Shown piece after piece: positions 9,302-18,123 of a DNA stretch of 64,000 bases. The notes beneath the pieces are model-generated. The model searched no databases, was not told the DNA's origin, and worked only from the letters and a program-made list of their open reading frames with translations. Location of the stretch: contig NZ_JROM01000021.1 of assembly GCF_000786655.1 (NCBI RefSeq), positions 62,001 through 126,000 of the forward strand, given 5' to 3'. How positions within the stretch are numbered: the stretch's first letter is position 1; the number at the start of each line of letters is the position of its first letter. The position numbers were made by a program, and so were the translations under genes. This DNA is from Kocuria marina (GTDB taxonomy: Bacteria; Actinomycetota; Actinomycetes; Actinomycetales; Micrococcaceae).

Positions 9302-11128
9302 CTACAGGGTGTCGTCCGCGGGGGTGTCCGATCCGCGCAGTTCGGCGGTGAGTTCGGCAACCACGTCATCGCGCGCGATGTCCCGGGACTGCCCGCTGCG
9401 GCGGTCCTTGAGCTCGAGCATCCCGTCCTTGAGCCCGCGGCCCACCACGAGCACGGTGGGTACGCCCAGCAGCTCGGCGTCGCCGAACTTCACACCCGGG
9501 GAGACCTTGGGACGGTCGTCGAACAGGACGCTGATCCCGGCGTCCTCGAGGTGCGCGACGATCTCCTCCGCGGCCTCGAGCACCTCCGTGCCCTTGCCCG
9601 TGGCCACCACGTGGACGTCCGCGGGGCTGAGGTCGCGCGGCCACAACAGGCCCTTGTCGTCGTGGTAGAACTCCGCCACGGCCGCGAGCGCGCGGGTCAC
9701 GCCCACACCGTAGGAGCCCATGGTCACGGTCACGAGTTTGCCGTTGCTGTCCAGCACCCTGAGCCCGAGGGCATCGGCGTACTTGCGCCCGAGCTGGAAG
9801 ACGTGGCCCATCTCCATGCCACGCGCGATCTCGAGGGGCCCGGAACCGTCCGGTGCGGGGTCCCCGTCACGCACGGTGCAAGCCTCGAGGGTGCCGTCCC
9901 ACGTGAAGTCGCGCTCGGCGACCAGGTGGTAGACGTGGGTCTCGGCCACGTTCGCGCCGGTGATCCACGAGGTGCCCGGCACCACGCGGGGGTCCACGAA
10001 GTACGGGATGCCCGTGCGGGACTCGGAACCGAGCAGGGCGTCGTCGCGGCTCAGACCCGGACCGATGTAGCCCTTGACGAGTTCGGGCACGGCACGCAGC
10101 TCGTCCTCGGTCGCGGCGGCGACCTCGAGTTCACCGCCCTGTCCGAGGGCCTCACCGATCCCGGCTTCCACGCGCTTGAGGTCCACGTCGCGGTCCCCGG
10201 GAACGCCCACGGCCACGAGCTGACGCTTACCACCGGGCAACGAGACGGACAGCACGACGTTCTTGAGCGTGTCCGCGGCGGTCCACGGCTCGCCTTCGCG
10301 GGGGTGCAACTCGTTGGAGCGCTCCACGAGTGTCTCGATCGTGGGGCTCGCGGGGGTGCGGTGCACTTGGGCCGCAGGAGCGTCCGCGTAGTCGATCGGT
10401 TCCGGGACCACCGTCGTCACGGCTTCCACGTTCGCGGCGTAGCCTCCAGCCGAGCGCACGAAGGTGTCCTCACCCACGGACGAGGGGTGCATGAACTCCT
10501 CGGACCGGGATCCGCCCATGGCCCCCGAGGTCGCGGACACGGCCACGACCGGCAGGCCGAGGCGTTCGAAGATCCGCACGTACGCCGCGCGGTGCTTAGC
10601 GTAGGACTCGTCCAACCCCGCGTCGTCGATGTCGAACGAGTAGGAGTCCTTCATGATGAACTCCCGCCCGCGCAGCAGACCCGCGCGGGGGCGGGCTTCG
10701 TCCCGATACTTGGTCTGGATCTGGTACAGCGAGACCGGGAGGTCCTTGTAGGACGAGTAAAGATCCTTCACGAGCAGCGTGAACATCTCCTCGTGCGTGG
10801 GCGCGAGCAGGTAGTCCGCGCCCTTGCGGTCCTGCAGCCGGAAGAGGTTCTCACCGTACTCGGTCCAGCGGTTGGTGGCCTCGTAGGGTTCGCGCGGCAA
10901 CAGCGCCGGGAAGTGCACCTCCTGGGCGCCGATCGCGTTCATCTCCTCGCGCACGATCCGCTCGACCTTCCCCAGGACGTTCAGCCCCAGGGGCAACCAC
11001 GTGTAGATCCCGGGCGCCGCGCGGCGGATGTACCCGGCGCGCACCAGGAGCTTGTGGCTGTCCACGTCCGCGTCCACCGGGTCTTCGCGCAGCGTGCGCA
11101 GGAACAGGGAGCTCAGGCGAAGGGGCAT
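9302..11128 (-). CDS. proS: prolyl-tRNA synthetase, bacterial type
   Basis: Charges tRNA-Pro. The 608-residue length and layout match the bacterial type: class II catalytic core (motif 2 region [27 protein letters not shown] near 145-170), a YbaK-like editing insertion (about 230-395) that hydrolyses Ala-tRNA-Pro, the motif 3 segment [17 protein letters not shown] near 470, then the anticodon-binding domain (about 495-590). ATG 11128 begins the usual [17 protein letters not shown]. The upstream region is short and shows no T-box. Confidence 0.97.
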   Translation of the reverse strand: MPLRLSSLFLRTLREDPVDADVDSHKLLVRAGYIRRAAPGIYTWLPLGLNVLGKVERIVREEMNAIGAQEVHFPALLPREPYEATNRWTEYGENLFRLQDRKGADYLLAPTHEEMFTLLVKDLYSSYKDLPVSLYQIQTKYRDEARPRAGLLRGREFIMKDSYSFDIDDAGLDESYAKHRAAYVRIFERLGLPVVAVSATSGAMGGSRSEEFMHPSSVGEDTFVRSAGGYAANVEAVTTVVPEPIDYADAPAAQVHRTPASPTIETLVERSNELHPREGEPWTAADTLKNVVLSVSLPGGKRQLVAVGVPGDRDVDLKRVEAGIGEALGQGGELEVAAATEDELRAVPELVKGYIGPGLSRDDALLGSESRTGIPYFVDPRVVPGTSWITGANVAETHVYHLVAERDFTWDGTLEACTVRDGDPAPDGSGPLEIARGMEMGHVFQLGRKYADALGLRVLDSNGKLVTVTMGSYGVGVTRALAAVAEFYHDDKGLLWPRDLSPADVHVVATGKGTEVLEAAEEIVAHLEDAGISVLFDDRPKVSPGVKFGDAELLGVPTVLVVGRGLKDGMLELKDRRSGQSRDIARDDVVAELTAELRGSDTPADDTL

Positions 11129-11226
11129 GAAGGGGTCCTATCCACCCGTGAAGGGATCGATCGAAGCTGTGGGTATCCCCGCGAGTCTATCGCTGAGCGG
11201 CACCGGCGCACGCCGGGCCCGGGGGC

Positions 11227-12087
11227 TCACAGGAGGACCGTGGCGAAATCCCCGTGCCGCCGGAAACCCACTCGGCGGTATGTGGCCAGGGCGGGTGCGT
11301 TGAACGAGTTCACGTAGAGGCTCACGGTCGGGACGTACTGCCGGGCGAGCGCCACGGTCGCGGCCATACACGGCACGGCCAGTCCCCTCCCCCGGTACTC
11401 GGGGTCCACCCACACGCCCTGGATCTGGCACACGGACCCGTGCAGCGACCCGATGTCCGCCTTGAAGATCACGGTGCCGTGCTCGTCGGTGAGCACCGCG
11501 GTCCTGCGATCGCGCACGAGGGAGCGCACTCGCTGGCGGTAACCCTCCGCCCCGGTGGTGAAGGGGGAGTACCCCACTTCCTCGGTGAACATGGCCGCGG
11601 CCGCGGGCAGCACGCGAGGGAAGTCCTCGTCCTGCGCCCATCGCACATCGCGGGCGGGCCCCGTGAACAACTCGGGTGCGGGATCACGGTCCATCACGAG
11701 CAGCGGTTGCACGGGACGGACGTCGAAGGGTTCGGGCCACGTGTCCCGCAATCGTTCCCACAGTCCGAGCACGGGATCGGCGGGACCGAAGAACGAGGCG
11801 AAGCGGGGCCCGCCGCGGGCCAGGACGTCCGCGACGAGGTCCGTCCCGGTCTGGTCGAGCACCACGGGGACCACGTTGGTTCCCGCCCAGCACGCGCCCA
11901 CGAGCTCGCCGGAGGAGTCCGCCACACCGATCACGGGCGGCTGCCGCCGACCGCGGGCGGCCCGGATCCGGGCCACGTGCGCCGCGACGAACACCCCGGA
12001 CACCGCGTGCCGCGCCAGCAGGCGGTCCAGTGCCGACTGGTTCACGGCGGCGGGTGAGAGCACCCGCGGGGCGCGGCGCAGGATCAC
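11227..12087 (-). CDS. DUF4081 + GNAT acetyltransferase
   Basis: The 286-residue protein carries an N-terminal DUF4081-like domain (residues 1-130) and a C-terminal GNAT fold (about 150-286) with the acetyl-CoA loop [17 protein letters not shown] and the family end [13 protein letters not shown]. The acceptor is unknown. It begins at GTG, overlapping the ispG stop by 4 nt (GTGA), so it is translationally coupled. Adjacency to ispG is shared with Mycobacterium (Rv2867c next to gcpE). Confidence 0.9.
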   Translation of the reverse strand: MILRRAPRVLSPAAVNQSALDRLLARHAVSGVFVAAHVARIRAARGRRQPPVIGVADSSGELVGACWAGTNVVPVVLDQTGTDLVADVLARGGPRFASFFGPADPVLGLWERLRDTWPEPFDVRPVQPLLVMDRDPAPELFTGPARDVRWAQDEDFPRVLPAAAAMFTEEVGYSPFTTGAEGYRQRVRSLVRDRRTAVLTDEHGTVIFKADIGSLHGSVCQIQGVWVDPEYRGRGLAVPCMAATVALARQYVPTVSLYVNSFNAPALATYRRVGFRRHGDFATVLL

Positions 12088-13250
12088 CCGGCGGTCACGA
12101 CCGGCGCGCCCTCGACCGGCTGGCCGTTCTCGTCCAATTCCATGCTCTCGGCCATCTCATTGGCCTGGGCGAGCAGGGTCTCCACGATCTGGTCCTCGGG
12201 AACGGTCTTGATGACCTCACCGCGCACGAAGATCTGGCCCTTACCGTTGCCCGAGGCCACGCCCAGGTCCGCTTCGCGGGCTTCCCCCGGGCCGTTGACG
12301 ACGCAGCCCATCACGGCCACGCGCAGCGGCACGGTCAGGTGGGCCAGGCCCTCGTTGACCTCCTCGGCGAGCTTGTAGACGTCCACCTGCGCGCGCCCGC
12401 ACGAGGGGCACGAGACGATCTCGAGCTTGCGCGGGCGCAGCCCAAGCGACTGCAGGATCTGATTGCCCACCTTGACCTCTTCGACCGGAGGCGCGGACAG
12501 GGACACGCGGATGGTGTCCCCGATGCCCTGACCGAGCAGGATGCCGAAGGCGGTCGCGGACTTGACGGTGCCCTGCAGGGCCGGGCCGGCCTCGGTGACA
12601 CCCAGGTGCAGCGGCCAGTCCCCGCGCTCGGCGAGCAACTGGTAGGCGCGCACCATGGTCACGGGGTCGTTGTGCTTGACGGAGATCTTGAAGTCGTGGA
12701 AGTCGTGCTCCTCGAACAGCGAGGCCTCCCACACGGCGGACTCCACGAGCGCCTCCGGGGTGGCCTTGCCGTACTTCTGCAGCAGGCGCTTGTCCAGGGA
12801 GCCCGCGTTCACGCCGATCCGGATGGACACGCCCGCGGCCTCCGCCGCACGGGAGATGCCCTCGATCTGGTCGTCGAACTTGCGGATGTTGCCCGGGTTC
12901 ACGCGCACACCGGCGCACCCGGCGTCGATCGCGGCGTAGACGTACTTGGGCTGGAAGTGGATGTCCGCGATCACCGGGATCGGGGACTTCATGGCGATGA
13001 TGGGCAGGGCGTCGGCGTCGTCCTGGGACGGGCACGCCACCCGCACGATGTCGCAACCGGCGGCGTTGAGCTCGGCGATCTGCTGCAGCGTGGCGTTGAT
13101 GTCCGTGGTGGGGGTCGTGGTCATCGACTGGACGCTGATCGGGTGCTCCGACCCCACACCCACCGAACCCACCTGGATCTGGCGGGTCTTGCGCCGGGGC
13201 GAGAGCACCGGTTGGGGCGCGGCGGGCATACCGAGATTGACCGAGGTCAC
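12084..13250 (-). CDS. ispG: 4-hydroxy-3-methylbut-2-enyl-diphosphate synthase IspG
   Basis: Iron-sulfur enzyme of the MEP isoprenoid pathway that converts MEcPP to HMBPP. The 388-residue product has the TIM-barrel domain (about 15-255, with [14 protein letters not shown] and GVRVNPGNI) and the C-terminal cluster-binding domain with CPSCGR and [11 protein letters not shown]. The GTG at 13250 was chosen because GGGAGG lies upstream and relatives begin [12 protein letters not shown]. dxr, another MEP gene, is at 16277-17554, but metQNI interrupts the usual dxr-protease-ispG run. Confidence 0.96.
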   Translation of the reverse strand: MTSVNLGMPAAPQPVLSPRRKTRQIQVGSVGVGSEHPISVQSMTTTPTTDINATLQQIAELNAAGCDIVRVACPSQDDADALPIIAMKSPIPVIADIHFQPKYVYAAIDAGCAGVRVNPGNIRKFDDQIEGISRAAEAAGVSIRIGVNAGSLDKRLLQKYGKATPEALVESAVWEASLFEEHDFHDFKISVKHNDPVTMVRAYQLLAERGDWPLHLGVTEAGPALQGTVKSATAFGILLGQGIGDTIRVSLSAPPVEEVKVGNQILQSLGLRPRKLEIVSCPSCGRAQVDVYKLAEEVNEGLAHLTVPLRVAVMGCVVNGPGEAREADLGVASGNGKGQIFVRGEVIKTVPEDQIVETLLAQANEMAESMELDENGQPVEGAPVVTAG

Positions 13251-13366
13251 GAATTGCCTCCCAAGGAAGTGGCGTCCGGGGCCCGTGACGCGCGCCCCGC
13301 GATGTTGCACTGTCCATTGTGCCCCACTCCTCCCACGTGCTACAGCCGCACGTGATGCGCCGAACA

Positions 13367-13402
13367 CGACGCCGCCCCCGGAATGTTCCGGGGGCGGCGT
13401 CG
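13367..13402 (-). terminator. 17-bp perfect hairpin downstream of metI
   Basis: Arms 13367-13383 and 13386-13402 are perfectly complementary (CGACGCCGCCCCCGGAA and its complement) around a 2-nt centre. It lies 23 nt after the metI stop and well upstream of the ispG start, so it most likely ends the metQNI transcript. There is no U-tract, as is common in high-GC actinobacteria. Confidence 0.8.
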
Positions 13403-13425
13403 CCATGGTACGGGGCGCGTGAGCG

Positions 13426-14085
13426 TCAGCGGCGCATGATCCTGCGCGCGAGCCAGTTGCCGAAGAACTGCACGAGCTGGACCAGGATGATGATCACGAT
13501 CACCGCGGCCCACGTGACCTGGTCGTTGAAGCGCTGATAGCCCAGGCGCAACGCGAAGTCACCCAGACCGCCGGCACCGATCGCACCGGCCATCGCGGAC
13601 ATGTCCGTGATGCCGATGACCAGGAACGTGTACCCCAGCACGAGCGGGCCGAGCGCCTCCGGCAGGATCACCGTGGTGATGATCTTCCAGCGTGAGACCC
13701 CCATGGACCGCGCGGCCTCGATCACCCCGGGATCCACCGTCATGAGGTTCTGCTCCACGATGCGGGCCACCGCGAACGTAGCGCCGATGGTCATGGTGAA
13801 GATCGCGGCGTTGGGGCCCAGGCGCGTGCCCACGACCGATTCCGTGACCTGACCCAGGGCGGCCAGCAGGATGATGAACGGGATGGGACGCACGAAGTTC
13901 ACCAAAAGGTTCAGCGCGGTGAACAGCGGACCGTTCTCCAGGATGCTGCCCCGCCGGGTCACGTAGAGCCCCATACCCACGGCCAGGCCGATGAGCCCGG
14001 CCAGCACGAGGGTCACGGAGACCATATACAGCGTCTGCCCGGTTGCGTCCAGCAACTGCGGGCCCAGAGCAGACCACTCCATCAC
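13426..14085 (-). CDS. metI: methionine ABC transporter permease MetI
   Basis: Membrane component of the D/L-methionine importer. The 219-residue protein has five to six helices and the cytoplasmic coupling motif [27 protein letters not shown] (about 120-147) characteristic of binding-protein-dependent permeases. The start is ambiguous between GTG 14085 (GTGA overlap with metN, GGAGG at 7 nt) and ATG 14082 (TGATG overlap); I use 14085. It is the last gene of metQ-metN-metI. Confidence 0.93.
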   Translation of the reverse strand: MMEWSALGPQLLDATGQTLYMVSVTLVLAGLIGLAVGMGLYVTRRGSILENGPLFTALNLLVNFVRPIPFIILLAALGQVTESVVGTRLGPNAAIFTMTIGATFAVARIVEQNLMTVDPGVIEAARSMGVSRWKIITTVILPEALGPLVLGYTFLVIGITDMSAMAGAIGAGGLGDFALRLGYQRFNDQVTWAAVIVIIILVQLVQFFGNWLARRIMRR

Positions 14086-15134
14086 TCACTCACCTCCCGC
14101 ACCGTGGTGACGGCGCGCAGACTCTCGACGGCGCGGTCCACGGACTCGTCCGAACCGGTCAGGGACAGCGTGAGCGTTCCGAAGGACTGTGACTGCAGGA
14201 TGGAGATCCCCCCGAAGGCGATGTTGAAGCTGACACCGTCACGGGCGGCGTCCGAGAGCACGTCCCCGATCCGGTTCTGGTCGGTGACGTCCACCAGCAC
14301 GAGCCGCCCGGGGTGTTCCCGGCGCAGCTTCTCGATCTCGTCCGCGCGCGGCACGGTGCGCATGACCGAGGAGACGAACTTGCGCGTGGTCTGCGCCCGC
14401 GGGTGGGCGAAGACCTCCGCGGTGGTCCCGGTCTCCACCACGCGACCGCTGTCCATCACGGCCACGCGGTCCGCGGTGGCCCGCACCACGTCCATCTCGT
14501 GGGTGATCAACACGATGGTGATCCCCAGCTCACGGTTGACGCGCTTGAGCAGACCCAGGACCTCCTGGGTGGTCTCCGGGTCCAACGCCGAGGTGGACTC
14601 GTCTGCGAGCAGCAGTTCGGGATTGCTCGCGAGCGCGCGGGCGATCCCCACGCGCTGCTTCTGACCACCCGAGAGCTGCTCGGGGTAGTTCCCGGCGCGC
14701 TCGGTCAGGCCCACGAACTCCAACAGTTCCGCGACCCGCGCCTTGCGTTCCTCGGGCTTCCACCCGGCACGCTTGAGCGGGTAATCGATGTTGCCCGCCA
14801 CTGTGCGTGACGTGAACAGGTTGAACTGCTGGAAGATCATCCCGATCTTGCGGCGGATGGGCGCCAGCTGGGATTCGCTGCGCCCGTCCACACGGTTACC
14901 GGCGACCTCGAGCGTCCCGGACGAGATGGGTTCCAGGCCGTTGATCAGCCGCACGAGGGTGGACTTGCCCGCCCCCGAGTAGCCGATCACCGCGAAGATC
15001 TCACCGCGGCGGATGTCCAGGTCCACGGAGTCCACCGCGGTCACGGTGCGCGGGCGGCGTTTGGACCCCGTGACGAAGACCTTGCTCACGTCCCGGAAAC
15101 TGACCAGGGTGTCCGCCGTGGCGGACGGGCTCAC
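14082..15134 (-). CDS. metN: methionine ABC transporter ATP-binding protein MetN
   Basis: The 350-residue ATPase has Walker A (GYSGAGKSTL, about 54-63), Q-loop (FQQFNLF), signature LSGGQKQRVGIARAL, Walker B LLLADESTSAL and H-loop ITHEMDVV. A C-terminal NIL domain (about 270-345, ending [13 protein letters not shown]) binds methionine and gives trans-inhibition in characterised homologues. GTG 15134 overlaps the metQ stop by 4 nt and GTGA also joins it to metI, so the three genes are tightly coupled. Confidence 0.95.
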   Translation of the reverse strand: MSPSATADTLVSFRDVSKVFVTGSKRRPRTVTAVDSVDLDIRRGEIFAVIGYSGAGKSTLVRLINGLEPISSGTLEVAGNRVDGRSESQLAPIRRKIGMIFQQFNLFTSRTVAGNIDYPLKRAGWKPEERKARVAELLEFVGLTERAGNYPEQLSGGQKQRVGIARALASNPELLLADESTSALDPETTQEVLGLLKRVNRELGITIVLITHEMDVVRATADRVAVMDSGRVVETGTTAEVFAHPRAQTTRKFVSSVMRTVPRADEIEKLRREHPGRLVLVDVTDQNRIGDVLSDAARDGVSFNIAFGGISILQSQSFGTLTLSLTGSDESVDRAVESLRAVTTVREVSE

Positions 15135-16015
15135 TTGGTCTGCTCCTTGAGGTCCTGCGAGTAGCGGGCCAGCAGGTCCTTGAGCTCCTGCTGATCCACC
15201 TTGGTGGGCACCGCGGTGCCCTTGGTCTCGGTCTTCTCCGCGTCCTGGACCTTGTCGTCGTAGTAGAAGCTCGCGACCTTCTTCAGGGTCTCGTTGTCCG
15301 CGTTCGCCTCGGTCGCGGCGAAGAGGTTGTCGTACACCTTGGCGCTGTCCGCGGTGGGGTCGTCCTGGGCCAGCGCGGACTTGGGATCGATGTTCGCGCG
15401 GTCCAGGAAGTCGTTGTTGACCACGGAGGCGGCCACGGAGTCCATGGACAGCACGGTCTGCTCTGCGGAGACGGGGCGGACCGTGACCTTGGACTTGGCG
15501 GTGTCGATGTCCTGCTCGGTGGGGGCGATCGTGTCCTTTGTGAACTCCACGAGACCCTGCTGGTGCAACAGGTTCAGCGCGCGGGACAGGTTGATCGAGT
15601 CGTTCGGCACGGCGATCTCGTCGCCCTGCTTGAAGTCCTCGACGGACTTCACGCTCTTGGAGTACAGACCCAGCGGGAAGATGGAGGTGGAGCCCACGGG
15701 GGTGATGGTGTCCCCGGAGTTGTTGTTGTAGTCCGCGAGGTACGCGATGTGCTGGAACCAGTTCATGTCGATGTCGCCGCTCTTCAGGGCGGGGTTCGGC
15801 TGGCTGTAGTCGCTGAAGTCCACGTACTCGACCGTGATGTCGTTGTCCGCGGCGACCTGCTTCAACGCGTCCTGCACGGGGGTGGAGCCCACGATGCCGA
15901 TGGTGATCTTGCCGTCCGCGGCCGGGTCCGAGTTGTCGGAGCCGCCGCCGCACGCGGTGAGGGTGAGGCCCAGGGTGGTGGCCAACACGACGGGAATCAA
16001 GCGCTTGGTTCGCAT
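15131..16015 (-). CDS. metQ: methionine-binding lipoprotein MetQ
   Basis: Substrate-binding component. The 294-residue precursor has a lipoprotein signal (basic start MRTKR, hydrophobic core, lipobox LTAC with Cys near residue 24) followed by the NlpA/MetQ fold (TIGIVGSTPVQDALKQVA, VEYVDFSDYSQPNPALKSGDIDMNWFQH). ATG 16015 is preferred to ATG 16021 because GGAAAGG then lies at 7 nt instead of 1 nt. The upstream leader holds a SAM-IV riboswitch and an SD-adjacent hairpin. Confidence 0.95.
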   Translation of the reverse strand: MRTKRLIPVVLATTLGLTLTACGGGSDNSDPAADGKITIGIVGSTPVQDALKQVAADNDITVEYVDFSDYSQPNPALKSGDIDMNWFQHIAYLADYNNNSGDTITPVGSTSIFPLGLYSKSVKSVEDFKQGDEIAVPNDSINLSRALNLLHQQGLVEFTKDTIAPTEQDIDTAKSKVTVRPVSAEQTVLSMDSVAASVVNNDFLDRANIDPKSALAQDDPTADSAKVYDNLFAATEANADNETLKKVASFYYDDKVQDAEKTETKGTAVPTKVDQQELKDLLARYSQDLKEQTK

Positions 16016-16027
16016 GATCATGCCTTT

Positions 16028-16072
16028 CCAGGGGTCTGTGACGGGGACTCGCGGGGCGAACAGTCCCCCTGG
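16028..16072 (-). promoter_or_regulatory. alternative hairpins masking the metQ ribosome binding site
   Basis: In the metQ leader CCAGGGG (16072-16066) can pair with CCCCUGG (16034-16028), whose last two bases begin the GGAAAGG Shine-Dalgarno. The same G-tract can instead pair with AGUCCCC (16049-16043) through GGGGACU (16068-16062). These mutually exclusive stems are a plausible expression platform for the riboswitch upstream, acting on translation. This is inference from base pairing only. Confidence 0.5.
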
Positions 16073-16140
16073 ATGAGGGCACAGGACGGGCACGTGCTGG
16101 TTTCCGGGGAACCGCACTTGCCGTGATCTGTTGCAACCGC

Positions 16141-16228
16141 GGCCGGATGGTCATCTGGGGCACCCCGCTACGGTAGAGGGTTGCCGTCCGGCCAGCCAGA
16201 GCTACGCGCCGGATCTCGTCATCCGCCC
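16141..16228 (-). promoter_or_regulatory. SAM-IV riboswitch upstream of metQNI
   Basis: The minus-strand RNA carries the conserved SAM-I/IV core: GGCUGGCCGG, GCAACCCUC, GCGGGGUGCCCC and AGAUGACC, enclosed by a P1 stem formed by GGGCGGAU (16228-16221) and AUCCGGCC (16148-16141) with one mismatch. The compact layout and actinobacterial host fit SAM-IV. It should repress metQNI when S-adenosylmethionine is abundant. A -10-like TAGACT lies at 16237-16232, close upstream. Confidence 0.88.
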
Positions 16229-16276
16229 GGTAGTCTAGCACGGCACTGACGTGGGCCGGCGACCGCGGAAAGGGCC

Positions 16277-17554
16277 CTACGCCATCCCCGCGATGCGTTC
16301 GTCGGCGCGGGCCCGGGCCCACTCCTCCGCCCCCAGCACGTCCTCGAGCGTGGGCTCGGTCCGACCGTCGTGATCGTCGAGCACCCGCTCCACCACGTCC
16401 ACGATCTGCGTGAAGCCGAGCGCCCCGCGGTGGAACGCGTGCACGGCCTGCTCGTTGGCGGCGTTGAACACCGCGGGCCACGTCCCGCCGCGCGAACCCG
16501 CGTGCTTCATGAGCTCCACGGCGGGGAACGCCTGCGAATCGAGCGGTTCGAACGTCCACTGCGCGGCCCGGGTCCAGTCGCATCCCGCGGCGGCGCCGGT
16601 CACGCGGTGGGGCCAGCCGAGTCCGAGCGCGATGGGCAGGCGCATGTCCGGCGGGGACGCCTGCGCCAGGGTGGAGCCGTCCACGAACTCCACCATGGAG
16701 TGCACGACCGATTGCGGGTGCACCGTGACGTCGATCCGGTCCAGGGGGACGTCGAACAGCAGGCTCGCCTCGAGCACCTCCAGTGCCTTGTTGACCATGG
16801 TCGCGGAGTTCGTGGTGACCATGACGCCCATGTCCCACGTGGGGTGCTGCAGCGCCTGCTCGGGCGTCACGCGCGTGAGCTGCTCGCGCGTCATGCCGCG
16901 GAACGGTCCGCCGGACGCCGTGAGCACGAGCCGGCGCACCTCGGAGGCCGTCCCGGAGCGCAGGGCCTGGGCGATCGCCGAGTGTTCGGAGTCCACGGGG
17001 GTCAGCGCGTCCTCGAGGCCCGTGTCCGCCGCGGCGCGCAACACGAGCGGACCGCCCGCGATCAGGGACTCCTTGTTCGCGAGCGCCACCCGCCGACCCG
17101 CTCCCAGCGCCGCCAGGGTGGGTGCGAGCCCGATGCTCCCGGTGATCCCGTTCAGCACGAGGTCCGAACCCTCCCACTGCGCGATCCGGGTTGCAGCGTC
17201 CGGCCCGTACAGGACCTCGGGTGCCGCCGACGACGCCGCGCGTGACCGGTCCGCGATCAGCTCACGCAACCGGGCGGCGTCGTCCGCCGTACCGCTCGTG
17301 CCCACCGCACGGACACCGAACGTCACGGCCTGCTGAGCGAGCAGCTCGAGGTGACCCGCGCCCGCGGCGAGCGCCACGACCTCGAAGGGCGGATGGGCGG
17401 CGTCCGAGACGGGCCGGCGCAGCCCCGCGGCCTCGGACACGACGTCGAGCGCCTGCGTCCCGATGGATCCCGTGGATCCGAGGATCACGAGGCTGCGGGG
17501 GGCCTGCCGGGTGGCGGCGTCGAGATCGGGGGTCATGCCGGTGGAGGAAGTCAT
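16277..17554 (-). CDS. dxr: 1-deoxy-D-xylulose-5-phosphate reductoisomerase
   Basis: NADPH-dependent enzyme producing MEP, second step of the MEP isoprenoid pathway. Visible motifs are the NADPH loop [14 protein letters not shown] (about 24-37), [11 protein letters not shown] near 150, the metal/substrate segment [13 protein letters not shown] near 180 and SGGPFRG near 212, plus the C-terminal [16 protein letters not shown] block. The product is 425 residues. ATG 17554 lacks a good ribosome binding site; ATG 17536 is the alternative. A terminator hairpin at 17636-17667 isolates it from the gene upstream. Confidence 0.95.
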   Translation of the reverse strand: MTSSTGMTPDLDAATRQAPRSLVILGSTGSIGTQALDVVSEAAGLRRPVSDAAHPPFEVVALAAGAGHLELLAQQAVTFGVRAVGTSGTADDAARLRELIADRSRAASSAAPEVLYGPDAATRIAQWEGSDLVLNGITGSIGLAPTLAALGAGRRVALANKESLIAGGPLVLRAAADTGLEDALTPVDSEHSAIAQALRSGTASEVRRLVLTASGGPFRGMTREQLTRVTPEQALQHPTWDMGVMVTTNSATMVNKALEVLEASLLFDVPLDRIDVTVHPQSVVHSMVEFVDGSTLAQASPPDMRLPIALGLGWPHRVTGAAAGCDWTRAAQWTFEPLDSQAFPAVELMKHAGSRGGTWPAVFNAANEQAVHAFHRGALGFTQIVDVVERVLDDHDGRTEPTLEDVLGAEEWARARADERIAGMA

Positions 17555-17635
17555 GACCCCAGTATCGCGCGAGCGCCGGACCCCGCACGCGCGACACCGG
17601 GCAAACGCCTCTAGACGCACGACACGGGAGATGCG

Positions 17636-17667
17636 ACAAGGGCGCCACCCGGAGGTGACGCCCTTGT
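17636..17667 (-). terminator. terminator hairpin after the GlsB-like gene
   Basis: ACAAGGGCG (17636-17644) pairs with CGCCCTTGT (17659-17667), continued inward by CACC/GGTG past one mismatch, with a CGGA loop. It lies 31 nt after the stop at 17699 and the end of the stem supplies some U residues on the minus-strand RNA. Confidence 0.8.
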
Positions 17668-17698
17668 GGGGAAGGCCCGTTCAGGACCCGCGTGTGTT

Positions 17699-17962
17699 TC
17701 AGCGACGGCGGCCGACGACGGCGCCGTAGATGAGCAGCACGATGATCGCGCCGATCACGGACGTGATGATCGTGCCGATGCTGAAGCTGTTGATCCCGTC
17801 GCTCAGGCCGGGGATGAAGCTACCCAGCCAGCCGCCCAGGAAGGCGCCCACGATGCCGAGGATGATGGTGACGATGATCCCGCCACCCTGCTTGCCCGGA
17901 AGGATCAGCTTGGCGAGCGCGCCGGCGATCAGACCGAGGATGATCCAGCTAATGATGCCCAT
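17699..17962 (-). CDS. GlsB/YeaQ/YmgE family membrane protein
   Basis: The 87-residue protein has three membrane helices and the family pattern of glycine-rich segments: IISWIILGLIAGALAKLILPG, GGIIVTIILGIVGAFLGGWLG and a last helix before a GRRR tail. Members are called transglycosylase-associated or stress-response membrane proteins and are often induced by general stress; the molecular role is not known. It is monocistronic, with terminators on both sides. Confidence 0.92.
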   Translation of the reverse strand: MGIISWIILGLIAGALAKLILPGKQGGGIIVTIILGIVGAFLGGWLGSFIPGLSDGINSFSIGTIITSVIGAIIVLLIYGAVVGRRR

Positions 17963-18059
17963 TTCTCCACCTCTGGTTCTCGTTGTTCGCGTTTGCGGTG
18001 TTCCGCAACCGCATGTGGTCAGCGAACTGGTTCACAGTGTACTTCCAGACAGCCACGCT

Positions 18060-18104
18060 ACACGGGCCGCCGCGCCCGGACGAAACCGGGCACGGCGGCC
18101 GTGT
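18060..18104 (-). terminator. terminator hairpin downstream of actP
   Basis: A long near-perfect stem runs from ACACGG at 18060 to CCGTGT at 18104, with an ACGAAA loop and one bulge. It begins 20 nt after the actP stop and separates the DUF485-actP operon from the GlsB-like gene. Confidence 0.75.
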
Positions 18105-18123
18105 CGAGGGGTGGTGGACCGGG

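Noticed and set aside
9152-11317. Long plus-strand open frame opposite proS
   Set aside because: Low-complexity antisense product; proS is unambiguous.
14082-17177. A 1000-residue minus-strand frame joining dxr, metQ and metN regions
   Set aside because: Only its metN portion has homology. The rest is an out-of-frame reading of dxr, the riboswitch leader and metQ, each of which has its own frame.
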